A DNA stretch of 64,000 bases from NCBI GenBank assembly GCA_965153455.1, contig OZ234500.1, forward strand, positions 13,100,557 through 13,164,556. Direction: 5' to 3'. Under the pieces are notes generated by a model that worked only from the letters and a program-made list of their open reading frames with translations, had not been told where the DNA came from and searched no databases. Source of the DNA: Sphagnum compactum. Taxonomy: Eukaryota > Bryophyta > Sphagnopsida > Sphagnales. The position numbers and the translations under genes are program-made. Every line of letters begins with the position of its first letter. Position 1 is the stretch's first letter. Positions 11,826 through 24,300 of this stretch are shown one piece after another.

Positions 11826-14800
11826 ATTCTATCTGGGTTGCAAATTTATCCTTGTTTGTTTGTTTTTCAATGCATTGTTTGCTTGCTATGTTGGTTTTTT
11901 TCCTTGCTTGTGGTTAAACCCACTTTGACCAAAAAAACCTTAAACCTAATACCTAGATCTAAGTTGAAATTTGGCCGCATACCTAGTGCCTAATACCCAA
12001 GTTTATACTAATTTGTTGAATAACAAATATGTTATTTAAATTGATAACATTTTAGTATCAAAAAATTGAAATGTTAATCATTTTAAACCCTTACTCGGGG
12101 TAAAATAAAAACAACCCTAATATTAGGAACCACTTAGTATCTCCAAAACCTAATACTATACCAACATTGGTTCTAACCCTCCAAACCCAGTGCCCACCCA
12201 AAAGTGGTAAATTTTAGTGTTGGTCGGGTATTGATTTTTTTGAATATCCCTTGGGTTGGTTATTAAAAATATCAAATCCTCATTTACACACAAGGTATTA
12301 AATACATGTGCTTTTTCATTTTTGGATACCCATTTGTTATAACTTGCTAGAAGGTTATATTAAGTTATCGTTAGAAAGTTCTTTTACCACCTTTGTTATC
12401 ATTGCAACTCTAACTGTATGAGTGGCTTCGAATAGTCCCATTGTCATGAATTGATAAAAAATCACAAGAGCGAAAGTATAATTTCTAGAATTGGACATTC
12501 ACAAATTAAAAAAATTGTTGTTGTAATATAATAATCCAAAATTGGCATCACATAACGGTCCATGGTCTTGGCCACCAATGAAGGGATGACATGTTGAACC
12601 ATTTGCTTTTTATTAAGAAACATGATTCATAGATTTTGGCTCGTGACCAAACACTTCAACCATTGACTCTCCAGAACAAAAATATGCATATAGCCTTGGG
12701 TAACGAAAATTAACAAATCCGTCATGAATTTCTTTTGTTGTACGTCATTTTTTTGTAGTGATTAACACTTCCAAAATGTTCTATGATGACCCCATAACCA
12801 ATATCGAATCTTGGCTTGCCTTTTTTTGAAGGTTCTCTTTTGTAACAAACATTAATTGAGATTATTCAGACTTTGCCAAGTGATTGGATGCTTAGAAAAA
12901 ATGTGCTACAATGAGAAACCCATGCCTTTCAATTCAAGGTCAATTGAGTATTGAATAACTTTCATGCAACCTTTGTTTCTAGGTCCAAAATGCTCGGGGT
13001 TATAATGCTTTCAAAACCAAATGGTGCATTAGGTGTTGACACTAAACCAACCATTGGCCTAGTACCTTCAAATGAACCCATTTCTAGATCATAAAAATCA
13101 TCATAATCATAATTTAATAGTAGGTTTTCATTTGAATTGAAAGTTTCAATTTCTACCATTTTTGCTTTGAATTATAAACTTGTGAAAAAAACTCAAATCA
13201 AAAGTCTTAAACACCATTGCACTCTGAAGTTGGAATTATAGAATGGCCTTTGGTGATTCTAACAATAAACAAAAGGGTAAAATGTGGCTATAGGTTCAAC
13301 TTGCCACATTCAAAAGTTTTGCAACAAACTTGTACCTTAAATAATAAGCCTTAAACCCACTTAAAAGCTAAATTGAAGATAAAGAATGGAGAATGGAACT
13401 TTTTTCAAGCTACATTAAAACACTCAAAAACCTTGTTAAATTCCATTATAAACTTTAAGGTTTTGGGAGAATTTTGTTGTAAACATTAAGGTTTTGGCTA
13501 ATTTTCCCAAAACCTTTCGCCATTTCAAAATTTAAAATAGCAGATTGAAAAGAAGTAGATGAATGCAAATTCATAATAAATTAGAAGATCACATATCACA
13601 CATCAAAAGTTAATTCAATAATTAAGAACACATTCAAAATGATCAAATCCCCATGCAATTCTTTGCCCTCCAACCTCCAATCTTGTCCTTTTGTTCATTC
13701 AATGTACATTCACAATAACATTGAAGTAATAAAAATGGTAGCGATTAACGAGACATAACCTTAAAGTGATCAATTGATTGTCTTGATTTTTTGACAAAAG
13801 GGCACCGTTGAAAATGAAGAAGGAAAAGTTGTTGAAAGCAAAGGCCAAAAGGTAAAAACATGGTCAAAAGGGCTACCCAAATGAGTGGACATTCCTTAGA
13901 ATCACATTTTTATATGTTTAAAAGATCACAAGTGAAGCATAATAGTTTGGATTGTCATAATGTTTTTGGGAATATTTTTCATTAATTGCAAATTTTACAT
14001 GTTCAAAGCTTAACACAAATTTAAAATATTTTTACATGTTCAAAGCATTCAAACCTTAAGAGTGGATAGTCCTTATTTTTTTTAAACATTTTTTAAAAAA
14101 ACCAAATGTGCACCATTCTTTTTCAAAATTGGAAAGGATTTTAACATTGATGATTAGAAAGGCAAAAAGACTTGAATTGATGAAAATTGCTTTAATGACC
14201 CTTTTGAGCACATTTGGTGCAAAAATGTTTTTGACCTTGAAAATATGCCTTTAACAAAAGTTTTTCATATTTATGTGATAGAGGGCATGAATGCATAATA
14301 TACGTGATATAAAATCAATTTGTAGTCAAAATGTATTTATATGTAAAATGCAATGTTAAATAAAATACCCAAAATAGAAAATTTAAAGTTATAAATCAAC
14401 ATAGAAATGACACATATCATGTGCAATGTTTGGAAAAGGACTTTTACCTTGGTGCCCCTAGCTCTTTTGACCAAGTTATCATCCCAAAAGCCAAGTGCAT
14501 TATGTGAAATATGGGTTTAAGGTTTGAGGTTTGAGGTATTGGGCATTTGGCAACCTAAATGGATGACAAATGTTTCCATGAAAAAAGGACAAATGTGAAA
14601 TTAATAAGTGACTTGGGTGATTTTTACTTGTCTTGGCGAACATGTAAGTATGGTATTATTTTCACAAGGTACGATATCAATTTTTGTGAAAATAATACCT
14701 TGTTGGCAAGGTATTTATGAATATCAATTTTTTAAATACCAATCGAATAATATTATACCTAGGTATTGAAAAAACCTAGATTCAACATGTAGGTTACTTC

Positions 14801-16352
14801 TTACCCAAAATTAGATCTAGGTTGAAAATTGGGTCAAAAATAAATAATCAGCCAACATTGGTAAATACCTTGTTATAAAAATTAAACATTTTAATTAACT
14901 TGTTTTAGGAAAAGAACTTTGAAACTTCATGAAGTATTTTCCTAAGTGCTTGCCATGGGCATGATGTTGCACATTTTCCCATATGGTCACCCCATGTCAC
15001 ATCCCATCCCATGCATGCTTATAACATCTTTTCCATACATGCACACCTTATTTTCATGAGGTTACTATATCCTCGCCTCTAAGTCAGTGTGCAGTGAATT
15101 CTTACCTTTATGTCATTACGGATTTCAATGTTCAATGCTGAATAACTTCATTATATATAATGAACTATAAGGTGATCTCGTTGTCATTGTGTAATTCAAC
15201 AAAATCTAAACCTTCAAGTTTTTGTTACAACTTACAATGTGTGAGTTACAATTGTCAACATGCTTCAAGACTCTCCATTTGAACATGGTGTTTCAAGGCT
15301 TTTGTTTCTATTTCATTGCCTTTCAAATTCCAAACTTTCAGAGTTTAAGCTCCAAACTCCAAAACTATAAGTTGTAACTTAACCCCAATACCTACATTGT
15401 TTGTGTTTAAAACCATTGTTCAAGGTTTCAGAATTTAGGGCAAGTTGACTTTGATTTTTGTGGGTTTTGGCTGTGCACATTGGTGAGTCGATGACTATAA
15501 CCATTGTGAGTCCATACTTGATTTTTGAATGAAATTCTTCTGGTTAACTTTTAAGTCCTTTTAGTTAACTTTTGAGTCATGGCCTTAAATTTTTTATGTT
15601 GATTGATGTGATTAGGTCATTGATGAGTTGTGTGCACTATGTTCATTCTTGATGAATTCTATGCATTGTGTTGATGAATTATGCACATTAAATTAAAAGT
15701 CATTAAGGACTCAGGAAAAAATTTGCAAGTCCATCATTGAATTGTGTGTAGTGCACATTAGTTACTAAGTTTGGACTATGGTTGCCCAATTTTAACATTC
15801 ATCGAAGGTTGGATTTAGAAGGTAATGTGCATTAGTTAATGGAGAGTCATGGCTATGGTTGTTTGGTTTTGGCATTCATCAAAGATCAGACTCAAGACTT
15901 AAGAGGTAATGTGCATTGGTCATTGGTGAGTCATGATTGTGGTTACCTAGTTTTGAAATTCATCAAAGCTTGGATTTGGGAGGTAGTGCACATTGTTTAG
16001 TAGTGAATTATGACTATGGTTGCCCAGGTTTTACATTCATCAAAGCTTAGACTCAATAGGTGGGGGGACCAAAAGGGCAATTGAGTTGGTAACTTCAAGT
16101 TGAAATACAATCCCAATAAACATTGGAGTGACACAGTCGGGTGGGAAATTGTTGACATGTTCACAATTAGGTTTTGGCAGCTAGCAATTGTTTTTTCAAG
16201 TAACCATGGTTGTGGCATTGACTTGTGATGAGGTGACTACATTAAGTAATTAGTGTTGAATTTATATCCATGGTTATTGTGTTCAAGACTAATGTAGAAT
16301 CCCTATTCTGCTTTCTATTGAACACATTCTTAAGGGTTCCAATGCCCAAAAA
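11826..16352. other. Gene-free AT-rich stretch
   Basis: No gene recognised across 4.5 kb. A 65-codon minus frame at 12,962-13,159 has no family I know. Repeated short phrases occur at 15,480-16,050 (GTGCATTAGTT and similar phrases followed by GAGTCATGG and TTCATCAAAG), suggesting an old, diverged tandem array of roughly 80-90 bp spacing. A perfect hairpin inside this stretch is listed separately. Confidence 0.5.
14652..14699. repeat. Perfect 16-bp hairpin
   Basis: The arm GGTATTATTTTCACAA (14,652-14,667) is followed 16 bases later by its exact reverse complement (14,684-14,699). It lies in AT-rich non-coding DNA. It may be a small palindromic transposon remnant; no target duplication was evident. 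Confidence 0.6.
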
Positions 16353-17412
16353 TTGACAAAGGTGATTATGAGCTCTCTATTCAATGCTAGAGGTTTAAGA
16401 AAAGTTGAGGTGCCTTTTCAATTGCTATGTATTGATGCAAATGATGTGAAAGCCTTTCAAGGTGTTCAAGGTGGGGTTATAGTTTTAATTAAAAACTTGC
16501 ATGCTCCTTCCTTGATGGGGATCCATTGTATGGCACACAAGACTAATGGTAGTTTAAACTCTTTTTGGTTTGCCTATGGTGGCATGCCTAGAGGACTTGT
16601 TGCAATCCATTCACACATCTTTTTGTAAATCTCCAAAGTACCACCTAGAGTTCATTAAATTGGCCCAGATCATGGAAAGAAAAGGCAATAAACTATTTTG
16701 GAACATAAACACTTGATAGATTAGTATGTTGAGTCCATTGAAGCATTTGCTTGAAGAATACCGGCCTTTGTTGATGAAAATGGTAGTTGATTCAATAATT
16801 TTGACCTTAGTACCAAGTAATTTGGATCAACTTTGTGATGTCCAAGTGATGTTTGGCTTGGCTTGACTACTACTTATGGCGGCTATTGTGCATTCTTTCA
16901 TCAAATTTGACCAACTTTGGGATGTTTTTGTGTGTGATTTCATTGCTACAATTTCCCTTTGTAAGGCAAATTTATTTTAGATGTATTGTGATTAATCATT
17001 TGGGTTCCAAGAAGGTGTTTTCAAACATTTCAATGGGCTAGTGGAATCTGTTGATGATACCATTTCCGTGAGGTGGATCATCAATTTGAATATTAAGATT
17101 GATCACATGGCTTTTGAACTAAGGGGTCAACACATTTGGGCAAGGTACAAAGACCATGCCACTTTTGAAGTTTCTTTTGTTACTCGAGTTGTTTATGCCA
17201 AGGCAGTGGTATAACTGAAATTGCAATGTGCATCTTGAATTGAAAAGTTGATCTATGAACTTGGCAACTGTTTCCCTTCTCATGAATTGATGGATGCATT
17301 TGAAATGGTGTATCCCCAATATTGGTTGAGCCTTGACCTTGAAACTTCCCTCCAATTGCACTGGAATGTGATCAAAGATGTTTATTGTGTGCCAAAAAAT
17401 GTGGGTTGTTGA
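16353..17412 (+). pseudogene. Decayed hAT/zinc-finger-862-like transposase gene
   Basis: The opening open segment (16,353-16,628) includes KVEVPFQLLCIDANDVKAFQ, a GGVIVLIKNLHAPSLMG stretch, and IHCMAHKTN, the last being a hallmark of transposase-derived zinc-finger proteins related to hAT. After a frame break the reading continues through SPLKHLLEEYRPLLMKM, DVFVCDFIATI, AFELRGQHIWARYKD and HELMDAFEMVYPQYW to about 17,400. Several stops and shifts interrupt it. Its sequence differs from the 9.3-kb relic, so it is a separate family member rather than the same element. Function is lost. Confidence 0.7.
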
Positions 17413-18621
17413 TTGTGTTGTCCACTAATGTTGTTTGTATGTGCAGGACCACCATTTGCTATGATGGTTAGGACTAGATTGGTTAGTATTTGATTCCCTC
17501 ACATAGTTCTTTAGGATAAAATAGAATCAAGTCATCCATATATCTAAGAAAAAGAATTGCAATCTTGCTAATGAAAAAACTATAAGCTATTCATTTTCAC
17601 ACATACACCTACTCAAACTAAGGTCACCTCACTGACACAGAGGTAAGAAACAAAAGAGTAATTACCTAATACTTTTCTCCTTATTTTGCAAGTAGCCAAA
17701 CAATTTGACAACTTTTAACTTCATGTAGCCAAATTGCTGACCAATGGGTCCCCTAGGTAGCCAACTGGGCAACACTGGGAATATGAAAAAAAAACACTGA
17801 TGGGATGGGCAGGGGAGCAGCCAGGACAGGGCTTCTCACCTGGTGGAAACTAATAATACTAACAGAGACAATAGTGCATTTATGATTGGCATTTTGCATA
17901 TAATATTCTCATAATAACTCGCCTAGGGTTGATGGTTCTCATCAGACTTACTTGGATCATTGGAAACAAGTTGTGTGCACTCCAGGGGCATTATAACTAT
18001 CACCAGGGGAATATGGCCAAGGGTGACAAATTGCACAATAACTCTCTTGGTGGCGAAATGAAAGCTCACGCAATCTCTCTCTAACTCTACTAATGTTTGA
18101 GTGAGGACTCAGGAGCCTCCCTCCCTCCCACAAGGCCCTACACCTGTGTTCGCCACTGCCACCGACACCAGATATTTGTTTTGCAGATTACAGAAAACCA
18201 ATCATTTGATTGAGGAGCAGAGGGCAACCCAGTTTAGTTCACACACCATTGGATAGAACATAGCTATGTGTACAAAATGGTCCTAGTGAAAATAAGGTGA
18301 CTAGGATGCAGCCTTTTTCTTCCAGGGTATTTCTTTTGCCAAAACGAATAGACTAGAAATCAAAAGTTCAAAAATTAATTTGGTTTTTGAGAGTTTCAGT
18401 TGTCCTAAGTGGGAAGAAAGTTAGCAAAAATCGCCATATTTTCATATTTGGCTAATTTGGTAAAGTAGCCTAAAACATGGAAGGATGATTAAAGATTTGT
18501 ACTTCATATCCTGTTTATAGTCAGAGTTGGCTAAATCTTCCTGGAGATGATGGCCACTTTGGCTATATCACAAACTTCCAGAAGAAAGCACTGCTCTGAA
18601 GTGAAGCATCAACTCACGAAT
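17413..18621. other. Gene-free stretch
   Basis: Nothing recognised. Composition becomes less AT-rich from about 17,750 onward, toward the CSLA gene. Confidence 0.5.
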
Positions 18622-18624
18622 TTA

Positions 18625-18993
18625 GAGCATATCTAGTGCTGCTCAGTATGTGACTTTGCAAAAATATTTCTCATAATCCAGTTTGGTTATTTACTTTTTC
18701 CTAACCCCACCTATATGACTAGATTGAGACTCCAAATAGGTGTGAGACTATAGTAATTCCCTTGGACCAGTCCCACTACCTAGTCAATCAAGAGGAGGTG
18801 TTAGGCTTAGTCTTACTATTAGTCAATGAAGGGGAGGTGTTAGGCTTGGCTGTGTGTTTTACCAGTCTCAGCAAACTGTACAAAAATGCCTGGCCAAGAC
18901 CATTTTGCTGAGCCAAACTAGCATGTTTTGACTTTTCTTCATCCAATTTTAAAGTTGCAGGGTCACATATTGACTACGGGTGGAGTTGCTCTC
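18625..18993 (+). mobile_element. MITE copy P1 (CTCAGTATGTGAC ends)
   Basis: The left end reads GAGCATATCTAGTGCTGCTC followed by AGTATGTGAC. The right end, inverted, reads GAGCAACTCCACCCGTAGTC followed by AATATGTGACCC. TTA flanks both sides (18,622-18,624; 18,994-18,996). A related element lies at 50,900. The size (about 370 bp), non-coding body and TTA duplication suggest a Tourist-like MITE. Confidence 0.65.
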
Positions 18994-19060
18994 TTACTTT
19001 TCTTCATCCAATTTTAAAGTTGCAAGGTCACATATTGACTACCGGTGGAGTTGCTCTCTT
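18931..19060 (+). repeat. 65-bp direct tandem duplication at the MITE end
   Basis: Bases 18,931-18,995 are repeated at 18,996-19,060 with two mismatches (an A for G and a C for G). The unit starts ACTTTTCTTCATCCAATTTT and includes the right terminus of the MITE, so the element's end is present twice in direct orientation. Confidence 0.9.
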
Positions 19061-21357
19061 GTAACCATTTCCCTGCATGTCACAAGGATTCTCGAATCTG
19101 AGTCTGCTTCAGACTGGCTTTCCTAAACTTTCCCTTTTAACCTCTTTCTCTCTAATTCATCTCTATAACCCAACAATCAATAAATTTTCCCATCATGATG
19201 ATCTAGCCCCAGCTGGAGGGTGTTTGCAGAGTTTTTGAAGGATGCTCTGCGATCTGGGTTTTCTTCTGTTGGAGAAGTAAGTAGTACGAATGCACAGAAT
19301 ATCCTAAAAAAATGTATAAAAAAATTATGTCTCCAGGAGGGAGAAGGAACTAATTGCTTCCACAAGAACATGCTGGATCAAGGATGGATTGTCGATCATT
19401 CGAGCAAACTGTTTGTATGTTCCATTTGTATGTACCTATTATGACTGACTGCCACTATACAGCCGAAAAATTTCAAGATGGCATAAAACATAAAACACTC
19501 CTGGAATAACATAAATACAGTAGTTGGTGTACAGCCATCAAAGCTTGGGTGACACTGCTTCCATCAAGGAGGGTATTGTGGTGTGCAACACAGAAAGGTC
19601 ACTTGCTAGCTGCCACTATGATTGGTCCTACATTGAATCATATAGGAAGGAGTTACCACTAAAGGAAAAACCCTCCACACTTCGACAGTGTAAATGGAGG
19701 GTGTAGTCAGGTGGGCATTTTACTTTTCGAAATGCCCACGTTAATTTTTTTTTACCATGATACCCGACAGGTACCTGACTAGTATGTGCTGGGTATTACA
19801 ATGTGAAAGTGAAAATGAGTGGAGTTTAATGTCAGCTAATGCCCTCAGGCCAAGGCCTTCCTGAAATAACCGATCCCCCGAGGTGAGAGCTGAGGGCCGA
19901 CTATTTCAGGAGCACCCCAGCCCTAGGGCAGTACCCTACACTTTCACTCCAGAAAACGTCTTGGAAGGTGTAAAAATATATACTTTCCCATTTTTCATCT
20001 AGGGAAATGACACATCTATCATAAAATGGATGACCCACCAGTTCCAGGTTTAGGGAATATTTTCAAAAACCAAAACCCATTCTAGTGAGAAAGGGTTTGC
20101 CCTTGTAAATTGACGGCCTGCTATTGAAGACTAGAAGGGGTGGTATAGTGTGATTGAACAAGTTTTGTGCTCAGAAAATGATTATGGGAAGCCCAAGATT
20201 ACTTAACTTAGTTAGGGGAAAACCTTGTCAGTTAGACTGGCTACAGCTACAGCTAAAGGATCATGGGGTGGGGTGGGGAGGACGGGGTGGAGGGGCAAGG
20301 ACAAGTTCTCTCAATTATTCCAGCAGCCAGACGGCAGCTGGCCACTGTAACTAGGGTTTACAGGAAGGCAAGGCAGCTTCCAATAAGCTCTCTAACTGTA
20401 TTCACCCAGCTGCTTCATTACTTGACCCATCACACAAGTGCACACACAACGGACAAAACCAAGCGTCTCCAGCTACTCCTCAGACGAAGACACGAACCCC
20501 CCCCTCCCCCCCGCCGGCCCAGAGCAGATCACACACTCAGCAGCTGTCTCATCTGCCTGCATGTCAGACTGTTATAAGACTCATCTGGATTCAGCAGTAG
20601 CCTCCAGCCCGACCCTCTTCCAGACAGAGATGCACTTTCCTAGCTTCCTATAGACTCCTAGCAAGGTGCACAAGCAGCTGCATTAGTATATTATAAGATA
20701 GTCGCCCATAAGGTAGCCAAGCATGCGGCCTTGTGAACTTAACAACTTTTGTCTGTAGAGATAGATAGCTTTTTGGAGCGTCATCTTAATCGAGAGTGCG
20801 CTACTGACCTCCTCCGGGTTGGGTGCAACAGTGTCGATCTACTGTAATGAGCTGAGACCAGCCTCCTGGAACATTATACAGTAGGGGGAGCTTGCAGTGC
20901 AGCTAGGGAGCGGCTGTAGTGGCCATCCTGCATCATCTAGTTCATCAGAGTTCTTATCTGAGCAAGAATCGTACTGCAAGAGGCCGTCATTCACAAGTTG
21001 CTGAAAGGCTGCAAGTGGAATCTGATCACATACAAGCCGGAGCTGGTGCAGGAAGATGAATCACTTCTTGAGATTGGGTGGCGTTGGATGCGACAGGGGC
21101 AGCTTCCTGTAACGACGTCGTACGCGTCAAAGCACGTGAGTCCACAGGTGACGACCCAGTGAAGAATACTTCTGTGCACCTCAGAGGAGAATATATCAGA
21201 TGATTTCTTTAGCTAGCAGCCGTCAGTCCCGCGGACTAGCTGCTGGTGCCGGATCATTGTCGATTTAGACCTCGCGGGAACCAGAACCAATTGTGAGGAA
21301 GGACGTGACCAAAGGCGGAAGATCATATACAGCTAGAGTCTTTGGACAAAGATCATC
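19061..21357 (+). promoter_or_regulatory. Upstream region and probable 5' UTR of the CSLA gene
   Basis: No independent gene recognised. The stretch holds short hairpins (GGGCATTT and AAATGCCC near 19,713-19,737; CTGAAATA and TATTTCAG near 19,861-19,909) and becomes GC-richer after about 20,250, as is common near plant gene starts. Several short open frames precede the CSLA start codon. The transcription start was not identified. Confidence 0.4.
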
Positions 21358-24300
21358 ATGAGTGTAGTTTCAGAGGCGATGGTGCAGGATGCACAAGGGC
21401 TATCAGGCGTGCTGGACCAACTGGTGCATCTTTGGTTGATGGTGCGAGCACCCATAGTGGCGCCTATACTGCAATTTGCAGTAAATTTGTGCTTGGTCAT
21501 GGTCACCCTGCTTTTCGTGGAGCGCATGTACATGTCCGGGGTGCTGTTCGTTGTCAAGCTCATAGGGAGAACCCCGAAGACGATGTGGAAGTGGCAGCCC
21601 ATGAAAGAGGACGTCGAACAAGGGAACTCTTCTTTTCCCATGGTGCTAGTGCAAATCCCCATGTACAATGAAAAAGAGGTAACTAGAACTTGTTATAATG
21701 CAACATTCATCATTCTCCTCCATTGCAGTTAGGGTCTCATTCCATTGGGCTGCTGTGATCACAGTTACTCACAATGTGCTGTGATCACAGTAGGAGCCTA
21801 ATGGAAAGCCATTGACATAGGACATTGTTTCTTGCTGCAGAAATCAATAGGTAGCTTTTCCATTGAAGAGCTGCAACTGAGGTGAAAATATGAAATTAAT
21901 CATGTTAGAGAACTCTGCTAACACCTATTCTCACCCAAAAAAAAAAACTGATGTCATTGTATGGTGAGTCACAGTTTGACTCATAGCTCTCACAGCCCCA
22001 GTTTTTGGACAATGCTTGACGGGTAGAGGTGTGAGATGACTGTGAGCACAGCTAGTTGAAAAAACATAATGGAAAGTTGCTGTGATCACAGCAACCTAAT
22101 GGAAAGATGTCCTTAGTCACGCAGTTGTGGCAAAGTCAGGTGGTCATAACAGGCCGGCGTCGCTATTGGATCGTGTGTGATGGCTACAGGTATACCAGTT
22201 GTCTATACAAGCGGCTTGTGGGTTGTTATGGCCGGCAGACCGTATCGTGATTCAAGTGCTAGACGACTCAACAGATCCGTTTATCAAGGTACAAGTTCTG
22301 AGCTCCTATTCACCTCCCCCTTCCGGCGTTCTCAATAATGACATTTAGCCTTCGTTGTTCGGGAAAGCTCAGGAATGCAGCATTTAGCTGGATCTTAGAG
22401 TCTTATAAGCCTTCACCCAACGTTTTCCAGTATGAAGTGGAGTTTCCAGAGGTTAGTGGGGATGATTCGTGGAACTGTGAAGTTGAGACAAAAGTTCCAG
22501 GGGATTGCTATTCAGTGAACTTAGATCCCGGAAGTGTTTTCCAGATCTGTCCAGTTTTACAGTCCAGACACTTCGATCAATCCTTTTGTGGGAAGACATT
22601 ACAAGTGAACTAGAGGCTCAAAGTTCAAATTTAGATTGGCTTGATCTTCACTTGTCACACGAAGCTGAACAATGAGGTCCGAGGAGCTGCAAAACCTCGA
22701 GATCTACTGTCAAACGATGCTTTTGAACAAACAATATGCTAGTGCGCCTGATGCTTCTGTTAACAGTTGGCTTGGATCGTGAACAAAGCATCTATACATT
22801 CCCTCACAGTCAAAGCTCATTGAATCTAAAGGCCGGACACAAGGAGAATCATAGGAGGGAGTAGAAAGGATTAATCCAGGTCTGAACTTGTTCTAGACTG
22901 ATCCTTACCTTGTAGGAGTAAGGGTCTCTTCCCATTACACTACTATGACCTACAAAGGTACTTCCAGTTACACAAAGTGCTGTGATCAGTCTAATGGAAA
23001 GCCACTGACATAGGGCCTTGTTTTTTGCTGCACACTGACAGTCGCTTTCCATTGGAAAACTGCAGCTTAATGAAAGGATGTTCCAGAAACTGAGCTCTCA
23101 TTTGAACTCAGAAGTGGGAATCCAAAAAAAAAAAGAAATAGAAAACCAGTTGAAGCATCTAGACTCAATTGACATTACGAGGGTCACTCATCGTCTTGAA
23201 GATGCATGTGAAATGCAGGAATTGGTGCAAGCGGAGGTGAAGCGCTGGGCGAGCAAAGGCATCAACATCAAGTATGAGATCCGCGTGAATCGTACCGGGT
23301 ACAAGGCGGGCGCATTGAAGCAGGGAATGCGACACCCGTACGTGAACGAGTGTGACTACGTCGCGATATTCGACGCGGACTTCCAACCGGACCCGGATTT
23401 CCTCCATCGCAGCATTCCGTTCCTCGTCCACAATCCAGAACTGGCGCTGGTTCAAGCACGCTGGAAATTCGGTAACCAACTGAACTGAACTGAACCCGTC
23501 CCGTCCAACCAGTTCCTTCATCCATAAATGTCCCCAACTGAATTTCTGAAATGCTGACCTAGAAATAATAATAAATAAATAATAAATAAATTAGATCTAA
23601 AATGCTCTTGTCGTGAATCAATTAATGCATCGAATGGGTCAGTCATTAATGCATAGAAATTAATTTATTGAAAAGAAAAAGAGAGATAAATATTATATGG
23701 TCAGGTCTTCACCAGGTTGATAAGGCTGATCATGTGGACCAGTCTAGTTAGTACTGCAGACCAGGTTGAGGGCTGCATGCATCATGAACCCTGTTCTGTT
23801 TGGCCAGGTTGCACCACCACCTACACTGGTGGTGGTGTGTGCCTGGGGTGAACCAGGACTTTAACTGGTAATGCCCTTGTGCCATGGCAGAAAACCCCAA
23901 ATGTTTTGGAGCCAGCTTCTTAAACATCACAGATAATGCTGTTCTGATACCGGAGAGAAAAGCAGAGCTCTTGAGTCCAAATTTAAACATTTCCCAGGAC
24001 AAATTAAGCCTCTAAGAGGACCCACCCACACAAGAATATGAAGTTGTCAGTGTTAGGTGTGCTGGTTCACTCTGACCCACTGGTGGTACCTTTGCCAGCT
24101 TGAGCAAGGGCCAGTGTGAACAAGCACCTACTGTGGTACTTCACATTTTTGAGTGAGGCCTCCTAGTGGCCATATTAAGTCCAGAAAATGTTAGATTTGA
24201 ACTCAGAGACCATGATTTAGTCTAAGCTTGGGATATTTGTAATATTTAGAAACAATCCCCTTCCCTCCCTCCCTCCTCTAACAATCTCTTTTAAGGGCCT

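Noticed and set aside
12962-13159. 65-codon acidic frame on the minus strand
   Set aside because: No recognised family and no neighbouring continuation; likely chance or an unrecognisable transposon relic.
20263-20653. Overlapping open frames upstream of CSLA
   Set aside because: C-rich, Pro/Arg-biased by composition, not conserved in any family I know; more likely promoter or 5' UTR.
21333-21668. Minus-strand and alternative plus-strand frames over CSLA exon 1
   Set aside because: Shadows of the GC-richer exon; the 21,358 frame carries the conserved [10 protein letters not shown] motif.
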